This document shows, in pieces, positions 22,778 to 31,616 of a stretch of DNA of 36,891 nt. Every line of letters begins with the position of its first letter. Positions within the stretch are counted from its first letter, which is position 1. The DNA comes from Mesostigma viride. Its lineage: Eukaryota; Streptophyta; Mesostigmatophyceae; Mesostigmatales; Mesostigmataceae. The stretch spans positions 1 through 36,891 of the forward strand of contig RPFO01000494.1 in the NCBI GenBank assembly GCA_009746045.1, given 5' to 3'. The position numbers were made by a program, and so were the translations under genes. The notes beneath the pieces are model-generated. The model worked only from the letters and a program-made list of their open reading frames with translations. It did no database searches and was not told the DNA's origin.

Positions 22778-22791
22778 TTCCTCCGGAACCA
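22778..22791 (-). promoter_or_regulatory. Putative primer-binding site of the Gypsy element
   Basis: One base inside the 5' LTR, the minus strand reads TGGTTCCGGAGGAA. The leading TGG pairs with the universal CCA end of a tRNA. The matching tRNA species is not identified. Confidence 0.6.
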
Positions 22792-22792
22792 T

Positions 22793-23360
22793 TGTTACGT
22801 CCTAAACTTCTACCTCCACCTCTACCTCTACTGGGCCTGATGCTACCTAAATTGGTCAGGCCTCCTCTACTCAAACCCCTAGCGAAAGACGAACGAGACG
22901 GAGCTGATCTCAATGCATTCACGTATGTGTTGCTATAATACGCCATACAACCATTTACCCGATCCCGTTTATTCCAGGAATAGAGGAAGGAAACACACTA
23001 CACTGCCGTGACCCAAGCCTATATGTGTTAATTCATTTAACACACGCCGAGTGACCACACGAGGGATAGAATGTGCATAAATGGTCACCAACGGTCCAAC
23101 ATGCTCGGGCCGACATGGCCCTGAGTCGCCTACAGATACACCGGCGGAGGCACAGATGCACGCTGGTCCACTACATTCTACCAAAGGATAAGGACCACTA
23201 ATAAAGTACGCGGCGCGGCGCCCAAAAGCACCCAATGTACCACAGTACTGTTACGAGGACAATAGTGTCCCAGTTGGCTCTACACGTAAACCTAGGGACA
23301 ACCGAGGCAAGGGACCTAATTTACGTCCGTAACTACAACGAATTGTTACGCGACGTAACA
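22793..23360 (-). repeat. 5' LTR of the Gypsy element
   Basis: 568 bp, with the same TGTTACGTC...GACGTAACA ends as the left LTR. By eye it differs from it by about four substitutions plus the 4-bp GAGT insertion. Confidence 0.93.
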
Positions 23361-23515
23361 ATCGGGCCCTGGCACGGAGCTTGCATGAGTTCCAGTGCGA
23401 AGTACTGGACTATCCTGCATGGCGCAGTGTGCGTCGGTCAGTCTCAGCCAGCCGCGGAAAGAAAAGCTTGCGTAGTCTAGGTACTGTCGCCATTTGTTTT
23501 TGTCGTAGCCATCGG
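23361..23515 (-). mobile_element. ORF1-only LINE derivative G, 5' piece
   Basis: Continues the ORF1 of G beyond the Gypsy element, starting with the duplicated ATCGG. The minus strand encodes KWRQYLDYASFSFRGWLRLT, matching KWRKYLPDFESFSFTHWLELT of element A. It ends at about 23500-23515, where element I (+) begins. I do not find further 5' sequence of G beyond I, so G may be 5'-truncated. Confidence 0.7.
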
Positions 23516-23588
23516 GCTGACGGCGGAGCTCATCATAACTTTCACGTTTGGGTACCAAATTCGGCCGGGAATATCACAATCGCTTCGT

Positions 23589-24340
23589 GGGCCTGGTATG
23601 TAGGTGAGGTAGAACTGCGTGGGTGCCACCGCCTTCCCCACTCACGGGACAAGGCGGCTCCCCCACCAGTCCTGCTCACCTTCCCCTCCCGTGAGGACAA
23701 GCAGCGGTTCCTCTCTCGTCGCAAGCGGTAATTGCACGACCTCACCTGGACGCTGAACGACGACCTGACCCCCGCTCAGCAGCAGCAGCGACGTGACCTG
23801 TGGCCTGAATACCTCCGCCACAATTAAGCAGGACCCCCAGAAGCCCAAGGTGTACTGGAGGGGCGGGGACCTGATGATCAACCACAAGATGTGGACGCCC
23901 CCAGCGGGCTAGAATAGCTTGTAGCCCTAGCTTTACTTCAATGGTAGTCACTGCATGCCGCCATGGCAGCCATGCTTAGAATGTTTGCCTAGTTGTGCCA
24001 CCTTACCTAGTCACGTGCACCGCTAACGCACGGTACACAACCAGCCATAGCCTTTGCTTAGTCATTGTACAGCCATGCTACGTCCTGGCTTCGATCAGAT
24101 TACTTGCCCACGCTCCTTGTTATGATACGCTCACATGGGTCTTATTGCACCCACAGGCTGCCGGATCGTTAGCGTGTCCGTTTAGCTAGCGCGCCCGAAT
24201 GCAGCTGTGGCATGCCTTAGGCATTAAGGAGACTGGGGGTCTCTGCCCTTTCTCCTGTTGTGCACACATAGGGATTAAAAGCACTTCGGTGCTCCGTGAC
24301 TCCCCAAAAAGCACGAGTTTAATTAATTAATTAATCAATT
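23589..24340 (+). mobile_element. LINE derivative H: 5'-truncated, inserted in the 5' UTR of I
   Basis: The 11-bp target-site duplication AATCGCTTCGT lies at 23578-23588 and 24341-24351; its first bases overlap the tail. It contains the C-terminal part of ORF1, the 3' UTR of the A/G subfamily, the stem-loop (about 24290-24318, CTCCGTGACTCCCC..AGCACGAG) and (TTAA)n. Confidence 0.85.
23600..23912 (+). pseudogene. ORF1 C-terminal fragment (element H)
   Basis: Reads GEVELRGCHRLPHSRDKAAP, then LLTFPSREDKQRFLSRRKR, identical or nearly so to elements A and G. A TAA follows within CGGTAATTGC where A has a Leu codon. Downstream the frame resumes as LHDLTWTLNDDLTPAQQQQR, with another break near 23822 (an added TTAA), and ends at TAG 23910-23912. 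It represents the RNA-binding C-terminal domain only. Confidence 0.8.
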
Positions 24341-24401
24341 AATCGCTTCGTCTTTCTACTTAAGACGCACACGCTGATTTTCCCGAAGCTATTACGCAAC
24401 A

Positions 24402-25927
24402 TCATGACGAGCAAATTCGCACCTAGCTCGACGCAGCGCAGCGTAGCAGCAGCGCTGAGCCTTGAAGCTACGCAGGAAGCTGCGCCTATAGTTCCGCCGC
24501 CCGGCCTGGAACTTAGGCAGCAGTACCACTTGAATCCCAAGCTTTAGTGGTACATTCGGCCCTATCTTCGTCCTCGCCGTCGGCCTCTCCTGAGCCCAAG
24601 CGCAGTCGTCCCGCCGAGCCACCCAGCCAGTTTTACGATTTCCCCATCGACGAGCCACACGTTTGGCTGAAAGGTCCGAGTGAACACTGGCTGCACGTCC
24701 TGTTTCATGGGACGTGGGCCGGCACGCTTTTGGAATTGCGCTACCAACTCAAAAGTCGGGAGGGCCGCGGCCTTCGCCTGCCGTCAGGTGGCAGCTCGTA
24801 CGGTCCGGCTGCAAAGCTGCAAAGCTGCAAAGCTACACCCGTCCCCACCTTCAACATGCAAATCGCCCTTTGCTCTCTCCTCGGACGCTCTGATGCCCAG
24901 ATTTTTTCCCCCACCGCTGTGCATGACCGACACCATCCGCGAGGTCCCTCCTTAAGTAGGCCGTCGAGCAGCACGTGACTCCCCTCGCTGCAGATGTGGC
25001 AGCCCTGGGGTGCATGCACGCTGATCGCTGCCGAGCTCCACACCATCTCCACCGACACAGTCCACCCTTCTCGCCTCCACCAGTCCACCGCCATCCCGGG
25101 GTGGGCGGGCCACCACCGACGCCATCACTGCCCAGCTCCATGACATCGACCAGCGCCTCAAGGACAACGCTATCGCCAATGATCGAGTGCCTGCAAAACT
25201 GTCATGCACCGCAGGCCTCACCGCCCAGGCGGTGAAGGACATCGCCGCCCGGCCAGCACCTGCTGCATGGCCCTCAGTGCCGACGATGCTCCTCCGGCCC
25301 ACCGGCCCAGACCTGGGCGGACATGCTTCGAAGCACCACACCTTCTCCACCGCCTCCGCACCATGCATCGCGGCACAGCTTATTAACAGCAACAAACGCT
25401 CGACCTCCGCGCAGAGCTAGCCGCCATCACCAAGCGCAGCCACAATGTCATCGTCAAGCACTTTGACCAGCCGGCAAGTGAGGACTCGGAGTCTCTTGCC
25501 ATAGCGTTTAAGCGCGACATTCTTACCCCCATGCAACTCACTGGTGAGCTGCGGATGTCCGGCTGTCCGCCTTGACCCCGGCCGCATGCGCGGGGTAAGG
25601 CTCGGGCCCGGCTCCCCTGCTCATCACCTAGCTTCAAGTACATACGTCATATGTCAGTTATCCACTGGTGGATAACTGCTGTTGTTTCTTGAATGCCGCA
25701 AGAAGCTCTCGAGGACTTCCTGTACACGCTGGACGACAACTTGACCCTGGCACAGCAACAGCGGCGACGGGAGCTATGGCCGACCTACCTCTGGACAGCT
25801 CCGGCAGACCGCAGGGGGGAGTCCGGTATATACTGGAGGGGGGCGGTCATCCACGTCGACCACAGCATGCAAGCGCACCCGCCCCCCGGCCACGTCCCCA
25901 GCAGCCCAAGTCTAGGGAATATATAGC
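24402..25927 (+). pseudogene. Decayed ORF1 (element I)
   Basis: Starts ATGACGAGCAAA, encoding MTSKFAPSSTQRSVAAALSL. It passes through the shared SPSASPEPKRSRPAEP block in another frame (about 24565-24615). A middle region follows with LRAELAAITKRSHNVIVKHF and ESLAIAFKRDILTPMQLTGE (about 25400-25550), equivalent to RRECRVVLGRF...LADELKNQLLTLMGLVGE of element A. It ends with LEDFLYTLDDNLTLAQQQRR, then GIYWRGAVIHVDHSMQA (about 25710-25875), equivalent to the C-terminal WTLDDDLTPAQQQQRR and VYWRGRDMMINHKMW. Several frameshifts and stops are present. The divergence from A and G supports a separate subfamily. Confidence 0.7.
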
Positions 25928-26384
25928 AGTAGCGTAGATTAGTCAGGCTTAGCTTAGCACGTGGCTCACGCCTGTGCGCATGTGCGCCTAGAATGGGACT
26001 CCCCACGGATGATGTGGCATTTTAAGAATTTAGCCAAGCTCTGCCTATGCAGAGAGCTACTCTCTGCTGAGTAGCCTTGCAAGCCCTAGCCATTGTTTAG
26101 CGGCATGATGATCTTCCACCCTATGCCCGCGCCTTAGGTGCTGGAACACATATAGTGGTGCAGGTGCACGTTGCGCACCCAGAGCAGGTGTAGTTTATAC
26201 ACCCTACCCTTGCAGGAGGTAGCCCAGAATGTATTAAAGGCCATAATTTATGCCCCCTCTCAGGGATATGTGCTACATGTACTCCCAACGGAGATAATAT
26301 TTTACACTTTAATTTAATTAATTTAATTTAATTTGAGACCCTGCGGCATTAAGTTGGAGCTCATATAGTTTCGACAATAGGTTT

Positions 26385-26630
26385 CAAGGGCGGCGGTGGT
26401 CCTGATTACCGCCTGTCCGACCTGATTTATGCGGATGATACCACCCTCATCGAGCGCCCCGAGCATGCACATTCAGACCTCAGTGGCTGGACTGTCTGGG
26501 CTTGGAGGCGCGGGCGGTGGGGTTGGAGAATTGAGTGTCAAAACTGAGGCAATTGTGATTGGGGCTATATACCAGTTGCCCGCCTCAGCCGCTGCTGCTA
26601 GACGGGACGTAGGCCCCGTTCCGTGATCGC
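26385..26630 (+). pseudogene. LINE reverse transcriptase fragment with YADD box
   Basis: Reads DYRLSDLIYADDTTLIERPE at about 26405-26465, which is the catalytic motif C of a non-LTR reverse transcriptase (YADD). After a frameshift, LSVKTEAIVIGAIYQLP follows, equivalent to the conserved N-x-x-KT-x-x-M/I segment. Only about 80 residues survive. This is the only catalytic LINE RT motif in the window, and it lies just downstream of the tail of element I, not inside an ORF1-carrying copy. Confidence 0.72.
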
Positions 26631-26650
26631 TTCAAACTGCTGGTGGGGAT

Positions 26651-26750
26651 GTCGCGTTTGCGTGCCATTATATCCTAGTCGACTATAACTTGGAAGGCAT
26701 ACCCATAGCAATAGAGTACTCATGTGTGCATGTGATCCACGTACTATATA
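26651..26750 (+). repeat. Imperfect direct repeat, left copy
   Basis: About 95 bp, with GTCGCGTTTGCGTGCCATTA, TGGAAGGCAT, CCATAGCAATAGAGTACTCA and GTGATCCAC. It recurs at 27836-27930 with small indels. Confidence 0.8.
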
Positions 26751-27835
26751 AAAACCAGTGTGATGCAGCTAGGTCACGGACATACTTGACCGCCGACCTC
26801 ATGACAGGCAACTCCGTAGCCAACCAGCTGTATAATAAAACCATGATGCTTTATTCGGAAAGCAACCAAAACATTCACATTTAATTTCAAATGACATCGA
26901 CAAGAATACATACAAGTGTTGTCTAGTCTTATAATGTCGTACTTGTGCGTCACTGTCCGAATAAGGCTAAGCGGTTCTTGATAACCTTAGTAGCAGGCCT
27001 GAGGCCTCAGGTGACGCCACACTGCTCGATCCGCTTGGCTTACGACTGACAGTGTCCTTAAGCGCCCCCTATCCTGTCTACCTATCCCGCTTACCCCAGC
27101 TATATGGCTCACTGGCCAACGACGACCGGGTTCCTTCCCAAGTCTCGCCCACAATACACACATCATCTTGACGAAACCAAACAGTTATCACTTCCGTCAA
27201 CCAATCTCATGACCGAATTACTCATTGCAACCACTCTCGGGGGCTGCATGCTCCGGATTGTTCCACTATTAAACCCCTTGACGACAACACCAAGTTGTGA
27301 GGGAGAGTAATGAGCGAACAACGACCACCATGGCCGCTGCAGTGCTCCTAAATACCTCCAAAAATCCCGGCATCCATGCGCTGTCGCTTTTGCCAGCAAG
27401 CGGCCTGACGTGCAGTTAGACTGCCAGCAAAATGCTGAGCAAGTCTCTTCGACAGCCACGCGCGAGCCAGCACACCGCACACTACGATCTGTGTATCTAG
27501 CTTTGTCAGATGGACTGAACATCACTTCCGTCTGGACAATACAAAAGATTCGTAACTGCCAGATGTTACGCACCAGAATATTGCGCAAGCCTGGCACCAA
27601 CTTAGGCTTTGCGCCCCAAAGTCTTGCGCCTGAACCTAAGTCAGGTCACCTATAAGACTGTCACTCTAGAGATTCAGGCCTTTCTGGCGCGGCGCTCTGG
27701 ACACACCGGCCCAAAGGAACAAAGCCTGCGGCCTACTGAATCGGAACCAGCCAAACGCGTCGGTAACGATTCCGATTACGGCAACCGCGTAACTTCTTCA
27801 GTGCACGGATGTAAATGATCACGGACGTGACAGCT
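26751..27835. other. Unassigned sequence between direct repeats
   Basis: About 1.1 kb without a recognisable gene. The longest open frames (27163-27600 on the minus strand and 27410-27655 on the plus strand) overlap each other and show no domain. Confidence 0.5.
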
Positions 27836-27930
27836 GTCGCGTTTGCGTGCCATTATAATGCCTAGACTATCACTTGGAAGGCATATCCATAGCAATAGAG
27901 TACTCATGTGTGTGATCCACAGTCTATATC
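27836..27930 (+). repeat. Imperfect direct repeat, right copy
   Basis: Second copy of the repeat at 26651-26750. Beyond it, a short A-rich, poly-C-containing stretch (27931-28037) shows nothing identifiable. Confidence 0.8.
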
Positions 27931-28037
27931 CCCCCCCACTTTTTAACTCGAAACATGTGAAGAGCCAAAAAGTAAAAAAGATCGAGGATCACATAGGGAA
28001 AAAATAATCCCACGGCAGGACCACACATGCTTTTCAA

Positions 28038-28240
28038 ATTATTAATTAATTAATAAGCACGTGACTGCGTCACGTGGGTGCCAATACAGAGTAAAGGAAC
28101 CTTCAACCCTATATACACAGCGAGAAGGAGGGAGGGCGCCCTAGCTTCTCTCACTGCCGCAGGTGGGCAGGCCACAGAGCGCTCTCTCCACGGCATGCAT
28201 GGTGCCGGGGCGCAACACAGTCTGTGGGTGCAATACAACC
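28038..28240 (-). mobile_element. LINE 3' end module J
   Basis: (TTAA)n at 28038-28054, then the perfect hairpin CACGTGACTGCGTCACGTG (28058-28076), the same stem as in element B. A 3' UTR follows with GGGTGCAATA as in the A/G subfamily. It is oriented on the minus strand. No coding part is left, and the right boundary is approximate. Confidence 0.65.
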
Positions 28241-28414
28241 AGCTTGCAATACCATAGGTAGGCTGACGCATAGCTTATGCTACAAATGTGAGGTGGGCTC
28301 AAGACGTCGGCTAATTAAGGCGCAAGCTGATGGCCACAAGGTGCCAGAGCTAATTGAAGGTACTATAACGCTGTGCGCTAATATCGTTTCAAGTGCTGTA
28401 ATGCTTAAGCTATC

Positions 28415-29349
28415 AGTTAGATATATATATGTACGTCGGAGACGTTGGGGACTCAGTGTGAGAATGATGGCTGCAGCAACGCCAGGGATCAGGCGTTCCT
28501 TGTCATTATTCACTCCATATGTGGGCACACATTATATGTCGTGGACACATCACTCACACGAGATCCCAGGGAGGGTACTCTGCTGGCGGAGTCGCCAGCC
28601 GTCGAAAGGCAAAAAGTTTGGTGCATTACGCACCGGGATCTTGAAGGGGAGCTGGCCCCAACCGTCAACATAAACCTCACCTGCGTCCTGGGACGCAGGG
28701 GTCGGGTTCGCGCCGAGGCTCATGCCTGCCAGCGCCCTCCCGACAGAGGTGTTGCCAGACGAGGACCTCGTCTGGCCGGAGGTCACCTCTCTCCTAGGAG
28801 AGGGTGAAGCCTCCCCCTCCTCCATAGAGGAGGAATCCTCTTCCACCTGTCGCCCTGGGGCGGGTGGCATGAGGTGCGGGGCAACCTCGGACTCGTTGCG
28901 AGTCCCGGTGCCCCTGTTCCCCTGGGGGCAGACTCCTCGGCAGCGACAGCTTCACGCTGCCGGCGAGGGGTGTCCGCCACCACCATGCGGTAGGTGACAT
29001 TTTCGTCACGCTCCCGCGGTGGGGAACTGCGAGGAGAAATTCTCCTCTGAGACGCCGGGAAAGGCAGTCTCGTGGTAATGGGGGCTCCCGGTTAGCGGGA
29101 GGCCGACCCCGACCGTTTCCTGCCCCTCCCCGCTGAAGGGTGGGGCGGACATTGTTGTTCTTAGCTTCCGAGTTCTTCGGCGCCATGTCTAATCCAAGTT
29201 AGATATATATATGTACGTCGGAGACGTTGGGGACTCAGTGTGAGAATGATGGCTGCAGCAACGCCAGGGATCAGGCGTTCCTTGTCATTATTCACCCCAT
29301 ATGTGGGCACACATTATATGTCGTGGACACATCACTCACACGAGATCCC
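28415..29349 (-). mobile_element. Small terminal-repeat element carrying only a gag-like ORF
   Basis: Two 153-bp direct repeats (28415-28567 and 29197-29349) differ at one position by eye. They flank about 630 bp whose minus strand encodes a protein starting 11 bp inside the right repeat. This layout resembles non-autonomous LTR elements that keep only gag (TR-GAG/TRIM-like). The repeats do not show clear TG...CA ends and I find no target-site duplication, so a simple duplication flanking a gene fragment remains possible. 28241-28414, just to the left, holds nothing I can name. Confidence 0.5.
28568..29186 (-). pseudogene. Gag-like N-terminal ORF between the 153-bp repeats, frameshifted
   Basis: Starts ATG 29186, MAPKNSEAKNNNVRPTLQRG, a basic, Gly/Pro/Arg-rich N-terminus. 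After frame changes (about 29000-28870) it continues as QVEEDSSSMEEGEASPSPRR, then GRALAGMSLGANPTPASQDA. It ends in KIPVRNAPNFLPFDGW, followed by the left repeat. The PxFxPFDG-like ending resembles the start of retrotransposon Gag capsid domains, but the match is short and the capsid itself is absent. Function is not assigned beyond that. Confidence 0.4.
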
Positions 29350-29960
29350 TAGGACAACTGGACTACGCTCACTTGTCCGCCACGTGTCCAGGTTCTAGAG
29401 GCTTCTAGACCTGGAGCAACGTTACTACGCACAACGTCCACTAGACTAGTTGCTAGCTACGTAACTTGCGTACACGTGTGTGCGTCGCGCCACAACCGGC
29501 GCTCGGCACCGTTATTCTGTCTCCGCCAGAATAACTCCGGTCACACTGTATGTTCCCCTGTGTGGCTCCGGCCACAAGTCAGCCTCGAGGTATCTCAGCT
29601 AACTCTATCCCTTAATCGATTAATTGCCCCCATCTAGACAACTAGCTGGAGTGCTCTATCCCGGGGAAGCCCGTGGGGGCTTCCACAGTTTCTTGTTGAC
29701 ATAGAGGCAGTGAACGCCAATACGCCGTATAATACGGTAAATACGCCGTATTATACAATACGGCGGGGTTTGGCGTACTATCGTACTAGAAATACGCGTA
29801 TTGCGTTCTCAACGCAAATACGGCGCATAATACGTATTTTTCGCGTATTATACGGCGCCCGGCACCGGAATTTGGCGCCAGAGCTAGTTTTGGCGCAGCT
29901 CATGCAGCCGACAGCCTTGCGCGCCAAAAGTAACCGCCGCTACCGAAGCTGAGGCTTGAG
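29350..29960. other. Non-coding stretch with clustered palindromes
   Basis: Contains hairpins such as TTATTCTG/CAGAATAA (29512-29534). At 29717-29862 there is a dense set of TACGCCGTAT / ATACGGCG / CGCGTATTATACGGCG inverted repeats. No gene is seen. Confidence 0.6.
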
Positions 29961-30102
29961 GCCGAACACTAAACATGCCAAAGGTGCTGCCGCCTGTGTA
30001 CCGGGCAGTTTGGTAGCACAGTGCTGGCATTTACTAGCTGCATGGAAAGTAGAGCGATGGCGCACGGTCGAGGCAAGGAACCTGACCTCGGAATGAACTA
30101 CG

Positions 30103-30411
30103 ATGCATGACATGTCAGAGTCGGAGTACGAAGAGGCCCGAGCACGACATCTTGCTAGCTTGGAGTTAGATGATGATGCCGACAACAATGACGGTGGGGA
30201 CGAGGAGCCTACTGGCCCCGACAACAGTGGGGACGAGGGGGATGGTGATTCAAAGCGGGCCAAGGCTGCCGTTTGGGAGTTCGTCAAGAAGGAGCGCATT
30301 GTAGTGAACGGCCTGCTGACGAACAACTACAAGCAATCCTGCCTTCAGTGCGGCATTACCTGGAAGGGGAGCGCCACTAGGGCAAAGCTCCACATCGTCG
30401 GAACCGGATGA
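30103..30411 (+). CDS. BED-type zinc-finger protein fragment
   Basis: Short ORF. MHDMSESEYEEARARHLASL and an acidic region (DDDADNNDGGDEEPTGPDNS) are followed by AAVWEFVKKE, then CLQCGITWKGSATRAKLH. The order W...F, CxxC, then T..L..H is that of the BED zinc finger. BED fingers bind DNA and are typical of the N-terminus of hAT transposases and of host proteins derived from them. The stop at 30411 ends the frame, yet the next bases in another frame read SHIMHNRLISTHHNLQALSK, so a frameshift or an intron near 30400 may hide more. No transposase core follows before the Copia LTR. It may be a hAT remnant or the first exon of a host gene. Confidence 0.5.
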   Translation: MHDMSESEYEEARARHLASLELDDDADNNDGGDEEPTGPDNSGDEGDGDSKRAKAAVWEFVKKERIVVNGLLTNNYKQSCLQCGITWKGSATRAKLHIVGTG

Positions 30412-30772
30412 GCCACATCATGCACAACAGGCTCATCAGCACACACCACAACCTGCAAGCTTTATCAAAGCCGAAGGAGATTTCAGATGAGGATATGCCC
30501 TGGAGGCATAAGCCAGTTTAGTTTGCTGGCCTGGATTTAGAGTGCCGTGCATGGTGGCGCTAGAGCTTGGGGCTGGCCACTGGCTGGCCAGCCGGCAGCT
30601 CGCCTCATTTGCACGTGGCATGAGTACTTTGCTTTTCAAGTGGTAGGACGTAGGACTCACAATCTCACATCATGATGCATGTTTATGGCATGGTGCATGA
30701 CATTGTATGTATGGCATGGTGGTGGCTGCCTGCATAGTAGTACGTGTTTATGGCATGCATGGTGCATGACAG
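30412..30772. other. Unassigned sequence left of the Copia element
   Basis: No gene apart from the possible continuation of the BED ORF to about 30520. GCATGGTGCATGACA occurs twice (near 30688 and 30757), giving a short degenerate repeat of CATGCATGGT-type sequence. Confidence 0.45.
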
Positions 30773-31515
30773 TGAGAAAGAACTAATGGGTTTGCCCTCT
30801 ACAATGCTTGTGATTGAAACCCAAATGTGCCTGTCCTTGCAGGTACAGGCTATGGAGGATGGGAGCAAAGAGACAGAGACTCAGTTTGAGGCAGAATGAT
30901 AGTGAGGAGTTCCTTTGGCAAGGCTCCTCAGTTGTTTTATTAACTCGAGGAAAAAACACAGGCAGAAAACTGGGATGACCTGATTGGCTGGCTAGGAATG
31001 TGCCTAGGAATATTCTCATGTAATACTCAGGCCACCAATCAGGTTAGGTCAGTGTACAGGCTACCAATCAGATCTAGACAAGAATAAATCTTATCTTGTA
31101 ACTGCTGTACAGCCTTATCTTGTAACTGATGTACAGTCTTAACTTGTAACTGCTGCACAGTAATCTAACTATTTAATAAAAGATCTCTCTATGTGTGATC
31201 TGATGATGATGAAGTAAATCTGGCGTGAACATATCAGCGCCACATCTGACATGCACAGTGTACATGTCAATCAGTCAGCTGTCCTGTCATAGATTCTCAT
31301 CTGACATGTCATAGGTCAGCTGACATAGACAGATTTGTCAGCTGCCTATAAGGATCCACTTGGCATAGGTACTAATCCCTGATTACTAAAACTGGCCACA
31401 ACTTTCTCATTTGTAGGCCAAATCCAACGGGATAAAAACAGTGGCTCCTGTACAAGAGCCTCTATCTATCTAGCCAGGTCAGGTGGGTACAAATACAAGG
31501 ACCATGTCCTTGACA
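30773..31515 (-). repeat. 3' LTR of the Copia element
   Basis: About 743 bp, from TGAGAAAGAACTAATGGG to CATGTCCTTGACA on the + strand. On the minus strand it starts TGTCAAGGACATGG, itself a short inverted repeat (CAAGGACCATGTCCTTG at the end). Confidence 0.9.
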
Positions 31516-31523
31516 CCCCCCTT
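31516..31523 (-). promoter_or_regulatory. Polypurine tract of the Copia element
   Basis: Minus-strand AAGGGGGG directly abuts the LTR start TGTCAAGG. Confidence 0.8.
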
Positions 31524-31616
31524 ACAACACATGACCTTGCTCTAGTGCTATCCTGTCAAGTATAACACTTAGAGCAAAAAAGCTCTCAGCCCCTGTGGGC
31601 ATATACAACTGCATAT

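Larger units (their letters stand above)
10745..23360 (-). mobile_element. Complete Ty3/Gypsy chromovirus-type LTR retrotransposon
   Basis: 12.6 kb, bounded by direct LTRs (10745-11308 and 22793-23360) and flanked by the 5-bp duplication ATCGG. On the minus strand the order is 5' LTR, primer-binding site, viroplasmin-domain ORF, gag, protease, RT, RNase H, integrase with chromodomain, extra ORF, polypurine tract, 3' LTR. This order (RT before integrase) with a C-terminal chromodomain defines the chromovirus group of Ty3/Gypsy. The LTRs differ by only about four substitutions and one 4-bp indel by eye, so the insertion is young. Even so, nearly every ORF has frame breaks. Confidence 0.92.
23515..26340 (+). 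mobile_element. ORF1-only LINE derivative I, split by element H
   Basis: 5' UTR at about 23515-23588 (GACGGCGGAGCTCATCATAAC, shared with E), interrupted by H, resuming at 24341 with CGCTTCGTCTTTCTA.TTAAGACGCACAC. The ORF1 remnant follows (24402-25927), then a 3' UTR matching E (TTGCAGGAGGTAGC.., GGGATATGTGCTACAT), and a TTTAATTTAATTAA-type tail at about 26302-26335. The left boundary is approximate and no duplication flanking I was found. Confidence 0.75.

Noticed and set aside
26240-30772. tRNA or rRNA genes
   Set aside because: I looked for GGTTCRANYCC-type B boxes and conserved rRNA blocks by eye and found none that fold convincingly.
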